From Bacteroidota bacterium (GTDB taxonomy: Bacteria > Bacteroidota > Bacteroidia > Chitinophagales > Chitinophagaceae), in the NCBI GenBank assembly GCA_018267915.1, contig JAFDXN010000041.1:116565-180564 (forward strand): a stretch of DNA of 64,000 nucleotides, in the 5' to 3' direction. The notes beneath the pieces are model-generated. The model did no database searches and was not told the DNA's origin. It worked only from the letters and a program-made list of their open reading frames with translations. The position numbers and the translations under genes were made by a program. Shown here piece by piece: positions 40,301 through 47,795 of this stretch. The first letter of the stretch is position 1; each line of letters opens with the position of its first letter.

Positions 40301-40546
40301 ATGAACAGTAAATTCTTAAAACGATATAATATGGTAGCAAATGAAATTGTAGCTAAAATTAGCGTAAAACCGTACAGTTATAAGGAGCTTATAACCCTTT
40401 ACGGCGTGAGCCAGCGCACGTTTAAAACGTGGCTTACACCCTTCATGGAAGAAATAGGTGAAAAACATGGACGTTATTTCACCGTAAAGCAAATGGAAGT
40501 CATTTTTAGGAGGCTTGGATTTCCGAAAGACGTTCAGGAAGTGTAG
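40301..40546 (+). CDS. Small HTH protein, paralogue B
   Basis: An 81-residue protein (or 71 from the ATG at 40331). The core YSYKELITLYGVSQRTFKTW is an HTH, followed by LTPFMEEIGEKHGRYFTVKQ. It is clearly related to the 77-residue protein at 27589-27822, and both genes are followed by a small frame encoding PKEGK. A recombination directionality or regulatory role is likely. It lies 31 bases past the XRE gene. Confidence 0.7.
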   Translation: MNSKFLKRYNMVANEIVAKISVKPYSYKELITLYGVSQRTFKTWLTPFMEEIGEKHGRYFTVKQMEVIFRRLGFPKDVQEV

Positions 40547-40566
40547 CAACGGGGGAAATTGAGGGA

Positions 40567-40644
40567 TTGTTAGGCACGAACGTTTCTAACCAGCCCAAAG
40601 AGGGAAAGTACCGCTATACAGCGAATGTAGCTTTAAGAAAATAA
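40567..40644 (+). CDS. Tiny PKEGK peptide frame
   Basis: A 25-codon frame from TTG (40567-40569) to TAA (40642-40644) encodes LLGTNVSNQPKEGKYRYTAN and a basic end. The DNA contains CCCAAAGAGGGAAAG, also present inside the tiny gene at 27462-27554. No ATG is available, so it could be a remnant; its conserved position after the HTH gene is the main support. Confidence 0.3.
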   Translation: MLGTNVSNQPKEGKYRYTANVALRK

Positions 40645-40652
40645 AGCTAAAA

Positions 40653-40871
40653 ATGGACAAGAAGAAGTTGGAGTTGCCAGTAAAAGACATTTATGACGAT
40701 AGGATACCTGTAACAAAGTGTAAGAAGATATTGAATGCTGACGGACATAATTATACCGATGAGCAAGCACTACTAATAAGAGACTTTCTTTACTCTTTGG
40801 CAATAGTTGACTTCTATGTGAATGAAAAGATGGCCAGGGAAAATTCTTTAAACGAAACTAAAAGCGAATAG
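40653..40871 (+). CDS. Small recombinase-linked protein (72 aa)
   Basis: MDKKKLELPVKDIYDDRIPV... is a soluble, mainly helical protein with LNADGHNYTDEQALLIRDFL and VDFYVNEKMAREN. Its stop lies 3 bases before the recombinase start, so they are cotranscribed. Genes of this size are often found directly upstream of large serine recombinases in Bacteroidota; the role is unknown, possibly a directionality factor. Confidence 0.62.
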   Translation: MDKKKLELPVKDIYDDRIPVTKCKKILNADGHNYTDEQALLIRDFLYSLAIVDFYVNEKMARENSLNETKSE

Positions 40872-40874
40872 TGA

Positions 40875-42767
40875 ATGATGACATCAAGAAAAGCAGTTTT
40901 GTATTACCGCGTAAGCACTGATGAACAAGCAGACGGATATAGCTTACGACATCAAGAAGAGAGGTTGAGAAGCTATTGCGAAATGCACAACATAAATGTT
41001 GTAGCAGCTTTTCAGGAGGATTTTTCAGCTAAAACCTTTGAACGTCCTGAATTTCAAAAGTTCCTAACATTCGCAAAGAAGAACAAAGGGATAGCTGATT
41101 TATTGCTTTTTACAAAATGGGACAGGTTTTCTCGAAATGCTGGAGATGCGTATAGCATGATTAATCAGCTTAAAAAACTTCGGATTGAGCCACAAGCAAT
41201 AGAACAGCCCCTTGATTTGGATATTCCCGAAAATAAAATGATGCTTGCTTTTTACTTAGCAGCGCCGGAAGTGGAAAATGACAGGAGGGCGTTAAATACC
41301 TTGGTCGGTATGAGACGAGCAAGAAAAGAGGGACGATGGTTAGGGCCAGCCCCAAGAGGGTATTTGAATGGCAAAGACGATATGAATAAACCGCTCCTTA
41401 TCCCTGATGTTGAAAATGCTCCTCGCGTAAAATGGGTATTTCAAGAATTGGCTAAAGGCATTCACAATATCGAAACAGTGAGGCGAATGGCGAAGGAAAA
41501 AGGGCTTGACTTGCAGAGAGGGCAGTTTTGGAATATGGTGCATAACCCAACTTATTGCGGGAAGGTGTTTGTAGCCGCATATAAAGAAGAGGATGCTTGT
41601 TATGTGAAAGGCATCCATGAAGCAATAATCAGCGAGGGATTGTATGACGAGGTACAAGATGTACTCAATGGCAGAAAAAGGCAAACTAAGGTTCGCAGTA
41701 CTAAAGACGAGAATTTGCCATTACGGGGCTTCTTAGTTTGCCGGAACTGTGGTCGTCCGATTACAGGAAGCGGTTCGCAAGGTAACGGTGGTAAATATTA
41801 TTACTACCATTGTCAAAACGCAAAGGAGTGTAAAGAGCGTTTCAGATCGGGAGAAGCACATGATGTTTTACTTGACCATTTGAGCAAGATTGCAACCAAT
41901 AGAACATCTTTAGACCTGTATCAAGAAGTTATGTCCGAATTGTATAAAAAGAACGGCACGGACAAATCAAAGCAGGTTAAGGAGCTAAATAGCGAAATTG
42001 AAAAGTTGAAGGTGCGTATACAGAATGCACAAATATTGATGTTGGATGCCGAAATATCCTCTATTGAATACAAGGGCATTAAGAACAAGCTGATGCCCGA
42101 TATTGACAAGCTTGAAAGGAAGAAAGTAGACATCTTATCTTCCAATGACGATTACCAAAAATACATTGATAAAGGTTTCTACCTATTAAGAAATATTGAT
42201 AGCTATTACGCTAAATCTGACCTAACATGCCGCCAAATCATCGTAGGTTCAATATTTTTAGATAAAATGGTTTTCGAGAAAAACTATTATCGAACCATTA
42301 CAGATAACTATGCACTCCGGCTAATATCCACGCCCAGCACGGATTTGCCGGAAACAAAAAGTGGAAAGGAAGGAGTTATCTCCTACCTTTCCACTGTGGT
42401 GCCCAGGAATGGATTCGAACCATCACATCCTTGCGGACGCTGCGACCTGAACACAGTGCGTCTACCAATTTCGCCACCTGGGCATTCAGGGAGTGCAAAT
42501 GTAGATGTTTTTTGGAAATGGCAAAACAAAAAATTAAAAATGGCCCTAGTGCTTGCCTGCCTTGCGTTTCAGCACGCCGCCTGCGGCTTCTTTGATAGTG
42601 TTGGTAAAGATAAATGCCTTGGGATCTACCTCGTGAACAAGGTGTGTAAGCTTGCGCACCTCGAGGCGGGTGATAACGGTGAAGATAATATCGCAATCAT
42701 GGCTTATATCGAAGCTATCCTTCATATAGCCGCGCTTCCCTTTGTAGACGGTAATACCGCGGCCTAA
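40875..42767 (+). CDS. Large serine recombinase (integrase) reading through tRNA-Leu
   Basis: The catalytic resolvase domain starts KAVLYYRVSTDEQADGYSLR (nucleophile Ser14) and continues with FTKWDRFSRN and LAAPEVENDRRALNTLVGMR. It is followed by the recombinase domain (GRWLGPAPRGYLN, and FWNMVHNPTYCGKVF), a zinc ribbon (CRNCGRPITGSGS...HCQNAKEC) and a coiled coil (KELNSEIEKLKVRIQNAQIL). The recognisable family part ends near residue 485-490 (about 42340). From there the frame stays open through the terminator and complement of tRNA-Leu (VVPRNGFEPSHP) and into the antisense of the next gene, so the annotated C-terminus of about 140 residues is host-derived. It probably catalyses integration of the island at this tRNA end. 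Confidence 0.88.
   Translation: MMTSRKAVLYYRVSTDEQADGYSLRHQEERLRSYCEMHNINVVAAFQEDFSAKTFERPEFQKFLTFAKKNKGIADLLLFTKWDRFSRNAGDAYSMINQLKKLRIEPQAIEQPLDLDIPENKMMLAFYLAAPEVENDRRALNTLVGMRRARKEGRWLGPAPRGYLNGKDDMNKPLLIPDVENAPRVKWVFQELAKGIHNIETVRRMAKEKGLDLQRGQFWNMVHNPTYCGKVFVAAYKEEDACYVKGIHEAIISEGLYDEVQDVLNGRKRQTKVRSTKDENLPLRGFLVCRNCGRPITGSGSQGNGGKYYYYHCQNAKECKERFRSGEAHDVLLDHLSKIATNRTSLDLYQEVMSELYKKNGTDKSKQVKELNSEIEKLKVRIQNAQILMLDAEISSIEYKGIKNKLMPDIDKLERKKVDILSSNDDYQKYIDKGFYLLRNIDSYYAKSDLTCRQIIVGSIFLDKMVFEKNYYRTITDNYALRLISTPSTDLPETKSGKEGVISYLSTVVPRNGFEPSHPCGRCDLNTVRLPISPPGHSGSANVDVFWKWQNKKLKMALVLACLAFQHAACGFFDSVGKDKCLGIYLVNKVCKLAHLEAGDNGEDNIAIMAYIEAILHIAALPFVDGNTAA
42360..42395 (-). terminator. Terminator of tRNA-Leu
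   Basis: On the minus strand GTGGAAAGGTAGGAG pairs with CTCCTTCCTTTCCAC (one mismatch) around ATAA and is followed by TTTTTGTTT. It lies one base beyond the tRNA CCA end and ends the tRNA transcript. Confidence 0.8.
42397..42483 (-). tRNA. tRNA-Leu(CAG)
   Basis: On the minus strand the acceptor GCCCAGG pairs with CCTGGGC, followed by A and an encoded CCA. The D region is GGCGAAATTGGTAGACGC. The anticodon stem CTGTG/CGCAG holds loop TTCAGGT, giving anticodon CAG. The long variable arm (CGTCCGCAAGGATG) and TGGTTCGAATCCA fit class II tRNA-Leu. It marks the border between the mobile island and host DNA; the serine recombinase ends against it. Confidence 0.95.
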
Positions 42768-43421
42768 TTCCATCACCAGCTTTCGCTTTATATCATCGCT
42801 CATGCCCGATATGATGGTGACGCCGGTGTATTCTTCCAAGCCCTCTATCACATAGTCGAGCGTGCGCGAGGCTGCGTAATAGGTAAGCATCGAATAAAGG
42901 GCTTTTTCAAGTCCAAAATGCAGGGCGGCAACCAGGAAGATGATCACGTTAATACCCAATATGATCTCGCTTACGGAGAAGCTACTGCGCTTCAAGGTGT
43001 AAAGTGCCAATACCTCTATACTGTCCAGGGCGCTGCCGCCACGCATGCAAAGGCCGGCACCAAGGCCAAGAAAAAAACCACCAAAGAGGGAGACCAGCAA
43101 GCGGTCGGAAGTGATCACCGGGTACTGCAAATATGCAAAACATAGAGCGAGACCAACAACTGCGGCAAACGATCTATATGCAAAACGCTTGCTAACCTGG
43201 AAAGCGCCCATTATCAGCAGTGGAATGTTGGCCAGCACCAGCACAAAAGCCAGCTTTACGTGGCCCAGTTCATGAATAAGCAGGGAAATACCGGTGATAC
43301 CACCATCAAGAAATTCATTGGGTACAAGAAAGCTTTTTAAGGCAAAACCGCTGAACAGGATACCCAGCACGGTATAGATAATATCCTGCAGGGTTTGTGA
43401 AATGCTTAATTTTTGTTTCAT
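42546..43421 (-). CDS. YitT-family membrane protein
   Basis: A 291-residue protein with five or six membrane spans in the first 170 residues (DIIYTVLGILFSGFALKSFL, GSALDSIEVLALYTLKRSSF) and a C-terminal cytoplasmic DUF2179 domain (EEYTGVTIISGMSDDIKRKL, and FDISHDCDIIFTVITRLE). These are the two modules of the DUF161 plus DUF2179 (YitT/YvjA) family, whose function is not known. It ends about 60 bases from the tRNA and is 5 bases downstream of the HD gene, suggesting a host operon of two genes. Confidence 0.9.
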   Translation of the reverse strand: MKQKLSISQTLQDIIYTVLGILFSGFALKSFLVPNEFLDGGITGISLLIHELGHVKLAFVLVLANIPLLIMGAFQVSKRFAYRSFAAVVGLALCFAYLQYPVITSDRLLVSLFGGFFLGLGAGLCMRGGSALDSIEVLALYTLKRSSFSVSEIILGINVIIFLVAALHFGLEKALYSMLTYYAASRTLDYVIEGLEEYTGVTIISGMSDDIKRKLVMELGRGITVYKGKRGYMKDSFDISHDCDIIFTVITRLEVRKLTHLVHEVDPKAFIFTNTIKEAAGGVLKRKAGKH

Positions 43422-43426
43422 GCTGA

Positions 43427-44014
43427 CTAAGCCGGCAACTTGGATTTCACAAGATCGAGGTTTTTCTCCTTCTTCTCCTTCCTGAGCTTAATGGCTGTGG
43501 GCGTAAAATAGTGATGTTTGCTCATAAAGTCCACCTGCAGCTGGTTCCACTGGTTTTCATCCATGTAGCTATACATATTGATCTCAGCGAAGAGGTTATC
43601 GCCTATTTTAAAAAAGTCGTCGCGGCCCAGGTAATCGAGGTCGGCGTCAGCTATGATCTGCTCCAGTTGTGTATGTGGTTTTTGGGGGATCTTAGTGGCC
43701 ATGATCATGCCCGATATCTTTTTTATCTGCTCGGCCGTATAGCCGAAGCGTGGCAAATGCTCGGCAGCAATTTCGCAAGAGATACGCTCATGGTCCTTTT
43801 GCTGCACCAGGAAGCCTGAATCGTGAAATAATGCAGCGGTCAATAGCAACTTTCTATCCTCACCTTTTATCCCTTCCTCCTTTGCCAGCATATCGGCCGC
43901 CTGGTACACATCCTTAATGTGCGCTATACTGTGATAGGATAAGTATTTGGGCAGTTCTTTTTTGAGCTTGTTGAGTATGAAACTTTTCGCTTCTGTAAAT
44001 TGCATTGGACGCAA
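43427..44014 (-). CDS. HD-domain phosphohydrolase
   Basis: A 195-residue protein with the HD metal site: YHSIAHIKDVYQAADML, LLTAALFHDSGFLVQQKDHE (the HD pair), and ADADLDYLGRDDFF with a late Asp. This family dephosphorylates nucleotides or second messengers; the real substrate is unknown. The end is Lys-rich. The start ATG gives MRPMQFTEAKSF; a second ATG three codons later is equally possible. Confidence 0.85.
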   Translation of the reverse strand: MRPMQFTEAKSFILNKLKKELPKYLSYHSIAHIKDVYQAADMLAKEEGIKGEDRKLLLTAALFHDSGFLVQQKDHERISCEIAAEHLPRFGYTAEQIKKISGMIMATKIPQKPHTQLEQIIADADLDYLGRDDFFKIGDNLFAEINMYSYMDENQWNQLQVDFMSKHHYFTPTAIKLRKEKKEKNLDLVKSKLPA

Positions 44015-44086
44015 ATTTGCTAAAAAAGGTAAAAATAATATTACATAAAATTAATCGATACAACTAACAAAAACAATCCCCCCTCC

Positions 44087-45082
44087 CTATAATATCAATA
44101 AGTTACAGCCTCTTAGCATGGCATTGTCCATCCGACCAAGCACTTCAAATTCCCCTTTTTCATATACAGTGCCTATATCTTCTGTAGCGATAAAACAACA
44201 AGAGTTGATATTGGCCAGGTCAATAACGTTTAGCCCACCTGTCCCCTGTGTCCTGACGTCCAATGGGTCATTCACATCCCTAACCAGCACTTTCATAGTA
44301 GCCGATGACCGGAAGATACCCTCCCCTTGTGAATAGGCCTGGGATAGCAGTTCCGTCATCCCATATTCTGAATGCACTTCACTTACTTTGACGTTCTTTT
44401 TTAAGAAATCATGCACCTCGGCCCTTGTCATTTCCTTCCGGCGGCCCTTCATGCCCCCAGTCTCCATCACTATAGTATGTTTCAGCTTCATAGGAAAGCG
44501 CTCTGAAAAGTCGAGCAATGCGAAGGTGACTCCCAGGAGTATGGTAGGCTGCTGTCTTGCTTCCAGGGCTCTCAGTGTTTTCTGCAGCTTCTCCTGCTCG
44601 TCCAGGTAAAAGCCATTTTCCGGTTGGCCGCTTTCCTTCATCAATACCGAGGCCATATGCACAAGGGAAGCATTTTTGCGCTCGAGGTAAGAAGGCAAGA
44701 GCGCAAGAATAACGTAGCCCGAGGGCGCGCCGTAAAATTCATTAAAGCCTCTTAAAAGGGCTTCTTCATAAAGGGCTGAGTCTGTAACACAGTGACGTGA
44801 TGTCTGCTCGCCCGTTGTACCACTACTCTCGAATATCAACAAAGCTTCCGGTTCGGGCCCAGTCAGCACTTTATGCGTTTTAAAAAAGGATATAGGCAGG
44901 AACGGGATATCTTCAATACGCTTTACCGTTGCCGGAATTATATGCAGCGCATCTGTAAATGACTGGTATAAGCTATTATGTTCGTACTGGTAGCGAAAAG
45001 CTTCGAGGGCAATATGATCAAAGTTGGCCGCGTTAATATTCCTGATAAAACCAGGCCCATTTAACTGTGTTTTGTGATCCAA
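44087..45082 (-). CDS. LuxE-like acyl-protein synthetase / long-chain-fatty-acid ligase
   Basis: About 331 residues. Motifs: LPISFFKTHKVLTGP, LIFESSGTTGEQTSRH (adenylate-forming P-loop SSGTTG), and HSEYGMTELLSQAYS. It resembles the LuxE component of fatty-acid reductase and bacteroidete acyltransferases linked to lipid or polymer synthesis. The longest frame starts at ATG 45220, but that would overlap the divergent lipoprotein gene by about 120 bases; TTG at 45080-45082, just before LDHKTQLNGPGF, fits better. With that start the two divergent genes are separated by 19 bases. Confidence 0.82.
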   Translation of the reverse strand: MDHKTQLNGPGFIRNINAANFDHIALEAFRYQYEHNSLYQSFTDALHIIPATVKRIEDIPFLPISFFKTHKVLTGPEPEALLIFESSGTTGEQTSRHCVTDSALYEEALLRGFNEFYGAPSGYVILALLPSYLERKNASLVHMASVLMKESGQPENGFYLDEQEKLQKTLRALEARQQPTILLGVTFALLDFSERFPMKLKHTIVMETGGMKGRRKEMTRAEVHDFLKKNVKVSEVHSEYGMTELLSQAYSQGEGIFRSSATMKVLVRDVNDPLDVRTQGTGGLNVIDLANINSCCFIATEDIGTVYEKGEFEVLGRMDNAMLRGCNLLIL

Positions 45083-45101
45083 TTTGTTAACTTTGATACA
45101 T

Positions 45102-45575
45102 ATGAAACGTTCTATTGCACTCTTTCTCGCTTTTTTATTCGCCTTTGCTGCCTGTAAAAAGAAAAGTAGCACGTCTAATATTCCGTCTATCTCGCTGATA
45201 TCAATGACGCCCGACAGCATTAAGCAAGGCTCCGGCGAAGATACAGTTTATATCAAATTCAACCTGGCAGACGGCGATGCTGATCTTGGCAACCGGGACG
45301 CTACCTCTACAGAATACGATATTTACATAAAGGATGCGCGCAATGATACTTTCCAGGGCTATTTCTTCCCTGAGATTGCCTCAGCCATTGAAGATCCCTC
45401 CAAGGGCTTGACAGGCACCTGTGTGTTTAAGATACTAGGAGCTTTGATCTATTCTCGTCAGGACTCTGCACACATACTCCATGGGGATACCACGCACTTT
45501 CAACTCTATATAAAGGACAGGGCCGGCAACAACAGCGACACTATTACTACCGGGAATCTGCGGATACTGCCTTAA
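45102..45575 (+). CDS. Hypothetical lipoprotein (157 aa)
   Basis: Starts MKRSIALFLAFLFAFAACKK with a lipobox Cys at position 18 or so; the ATG at 45084 lies in the same frame but six residues earlier. The mature part is beta-rich with repeated Asp (EDTVYIKFNLADGDADLGNR, TTHFQLYIKDRAGNNSDT), like calcium-bound Ig or cadherin-like domains common in Bacteroidota surface lipoproteins. Function unknown. Confidence 0.75.
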   Translation: MKRSIALFLAFLFAFAACKKKSSTSNIPSISLISMTPDSIKQGSGEDTVYIKFNLADGDADLGNRDATSTEYDIYIKDARNDTFQGYFFPEIASAIEDPSKGLTGTCVFKILGALIYSRQDSAHILHGDTTHFQLYIKDRAGNNSDTITTGNLRILP

Positions 45576-45583
45576 CGCGATTC

Positions 45584-47371
45584 CTAAGTCATCGGACGCT
45601 TATCGCCGGGCAAATCACTTTTCAGGTCGGCACTGCTGGTTTTATCCACAACTTCCCTGATAATGTTATCGAGGCCTGTTGAGGCAAACTTAATGCCCTC
45701 CAATATTTCCTGGTTCATCGGGTCGGAAGGATCACTGTAGTTGAATAGCTGCGCCAGGCCCAGGATACTCGCCACCGGCCCCCTTACTTTGTGCGACTGC
45801 AGCCAGGCTATTTCCTTTAACACCTCGTTCTGTGCTTCTATCTTCAGCATTTTTTTCTTCTCGTCGGTAATATCGCGCATGTATACCGTCAGTCCGCCCA
45901 TTGCGGGATGCACATTAATGAAAAGCCATTTACCAAAGGCCGGGTAATAATCTTCGAAGGAAACATCCACCTGCTCAAGCATAGCACGCTGCTGGGCTCT
46001 GTAAAATTCTTTTTGTTCCTGGCCGGGAAACACCTCCCACAGGTTCTTACCCACAATGTCCGAACGCTTGATGCCCAGTATACGTTCGAACTGCTTATTG
46101 ATATAGGTAAGATTCCAGTCTGTGTTAACAGAATAGAAACCTTCGGTAATACTCTCCAGTATCGCCGCCATCTCTTTTACGTTGTCCCGTAGCTTGTTCT
46201 CTACCGATCTCAGTTGGGTCACATCAAGGGTTATACCTGTAATCACTTTAGTATTGCTTTTTTTGTCTTTTTTCATCACCGCGCGCGTCACGACCGTCTT
46301 CAGCGAGCCGTCCCGGTGTCGTATGCGGTATTCCACCGAAACGTTGCTTACCACCGGCAGCAGGTTAAAGGTGTCAGCCACCACCTTACGGTCCTCAGGA
46401 TGAATAATATTGGTTAAAATGGTTTTGTCATTAATGATCTCGCCCGGCGTATAGCCATATACCTGGAAAGCCGCCTCATTAATGAACAGCACCGAAAAAT
46501 CCGCTGCATCGCAAGACCATATCACCTCTTCGGTAGCGGAAAGTACGCTGTCGAACTGCTCATTCTGCTGCCTGATGACCTCGTTCAGTTCCTCATTCCG
46601 CTTCTCCATCAGTACCTTCTTGTGAATATCAAAGGCCAGCATCACACCTGCCCGCTTTCCGTCGAAACGGGTATTGTGTATGTACACCTGCGCATAGAAG
46701 CTCTGACCGTTCTTCTTTACCAGCCGGCGCCTGCCGCTATTGTAAAAGCTGTTAATAGCCGGCAGCTTTATTGTTTCCATCTGGGTAAACTCATCATCGG
46801 CGGCTCTTATGCCCGGCAAGTCCATCGAAAGGAATTCATCCCGCGTATAGCCATAGGTATCTGTAGCTGCTGCATTTACCGCCAGGAACTGAAGCGTGGC
46901 ACTGTCGTAAATGAACATAGGCATCGGGCTATCTTCAAAGAGCTTCAGGTAGTCCGTCTTAGTATTTTCGAGTGTATTATAGAATTGTTTGCGTGCTATA
47001 GCGGAGTTCAGGCATTGCTCCAGGCCTTTTGCATCGTAGGCTCCTTTCACCAGATAGTCCTCAGCACCATCCTGCAATAGCTCCACCGCCGACCTTACAT
47101 TGCGCGGGCGCGTAAGCAAAATAACAGGCACCCTTGCAAATATTTTTTGCAGCTGTCTGAAGGTAATCACCGGCTTTAGCTCTATCAGCGAGAGATTGAT
47201 GAAAATGACCTTAAGCATTTCATCAGGAACGGATAGTATGTCACTTATGCTGCTGAACTTGAGGATATCGCTACCGGAATAGCCGATGTCCACTAATTGC
47301 TGGCAAAGGAGGCTAAAATCTTCGTTATTATCTTCTACTATTAATATCTTCTTCCTGAGCTTATTTAGCAT
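45584..47371 (-). CDS. Receiver-PAS-PAS-PAS protein with H-box but no kinase ATPase domain
   Basis: A 595-residue signalling protein. The N-terminal receiver (KKILIVEDNNEDFSLLCQQL) has IFINLSL where the phospho-acceptor Asp should be, so it is probably not phosphorylated there; the late Lys is present (YLVKGAYD). Three PAS domains follow at about 138-255, 270-385 and 395-510, each with its YGYTRDEF, YGYTPGEI or ERILGIKRSD helix. The end reads AWLQSHKVRGPVASILGLAQ, a HisKA-type H-box, but no HATPase domain follows. Such proteins occur in Chitinophagaceae. It may act as a phosphotransfer or scaffolding sensor. Confidence 0.8.
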   Translation of the reverse strand: MLNKLRKKILIVEDNNEDFSLLCQQLVDIGYSGSDILKFSSISDILSVPDEMLKVIFINLSLIELKPVITFRQLQKIFARVPVILLTRPRNVRSAVELLQDGAEDYLVKGAYDAKGLEQCLNSAIARKQFYNTLENTKTDYLKLFEDSPMPMFIYDSATLQFLAVNAAATDTYGYTRDEFLSMDLPGIRAADDEFTQMETIKLPAINSFYNSGRRRLVKKNGQSFYAQVYIHNTRFDGKRAGVMLAFDIHKKVLMEKRNEELNEVIRQQNEQFDSVLSATEEVIWSCDAADFSVLFINEAAFQVYGYTPGEIINDKTILTNIIHPEDRKVVADTFNLLPVVSNVSVEYRIRHRDGSLKTVVTRAVMKKDKKSNTKVITGITLDVTQLRSVENKLRDNVKEMAAILESITEGFYSVNTDWNLTYINKQFERILGIKRSDIVGKNLWEVFPGQEQKEFYRAQQRAMLEQVDVSFEDYYPAFGKWLFINVHPAMGGLTVYMRDITDEKKKMLKIEAQNEVLKEIAWLQSHKVRGPVASILGLAQLFNYSDPSDPMNQEILEGIKFASTGLDNIIREVVDKTSSADLKSDLPGDKRPMT

Positions 47372-47795
47372 ATCAAATTGTTGCTCTCTCCCTCCTTAAT
47401 GCAATATCAAAAGATATAATGCAAAGTTAAATAAAAGTTAAATGGTTGTCTCTCGGAAACGCCGGTTTAACCAGTCTTTAACCAGCCACTGTCTCCGGAT
47501 CGGCGGTCGCCTGATCAAAACACAAGTCAAGCGCTCCTTACGGCCTCTAATTACATTTATTTTTTCCATACTATTGCTTGTCTATGAGCGATTTTGGACA
47601 TACCTTTGCGCATATTCTTTAGAGGACGCAGGCCTGCATTCTGCACGGCACCCGAGATTATAAACAAAACACTTTTATCTACCCTGGTTAAATGAGGACG
47701 CACATTGGTGTGTGCTATTGTATGCCGCAAACCACAGGTTTGTATGGCTAACCAATAGTGTGCATTGAATATCAACCATTGAAAAACACCGGCTG
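47372..47795. other. 424-bp leader/promoter region of the glycan operon
   Basis: No gene is supported. It contains the promoter at 47577-47608 and, further on, a short hairpin (CAAACC at 47728 with GGTTTG at 47737; CTATTG at 47715 with CAATAG at 47753) that would lie in the transcribed leader of the operon. The divergent receiver-PAS gene starts at 47371, so this gap also contains its promoter, which I could not place. Confidence 0.5.
47577..47608 (+). promoter_or_regulatory. Bacteroidota-type promoter for the glycan operon
   Basis: CTTG (47577-47580) and TACCTTTG (47601-47608) with 20 bases between fit the -33 / -7 consensus. The leader would be about 180 bases before the Wzc-like start, long enough for regulation. 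Confidence 0.55.

Noticed and set aside
42345..42767. Extra C-terminal domain of the serine recombinase
   Set aside because: The residues are the antisense reading of a terminator, tRNA-Leu and the neighbouring yitT gene, so they are not a protein family domain.
45083..45220. N-terminal 46 residues of the LuxE-like frame
   Set aside because: They overlap a divergent lipoprotein gene with a convincing signal peptide, and a TTG start at 45082 removes the conflict.
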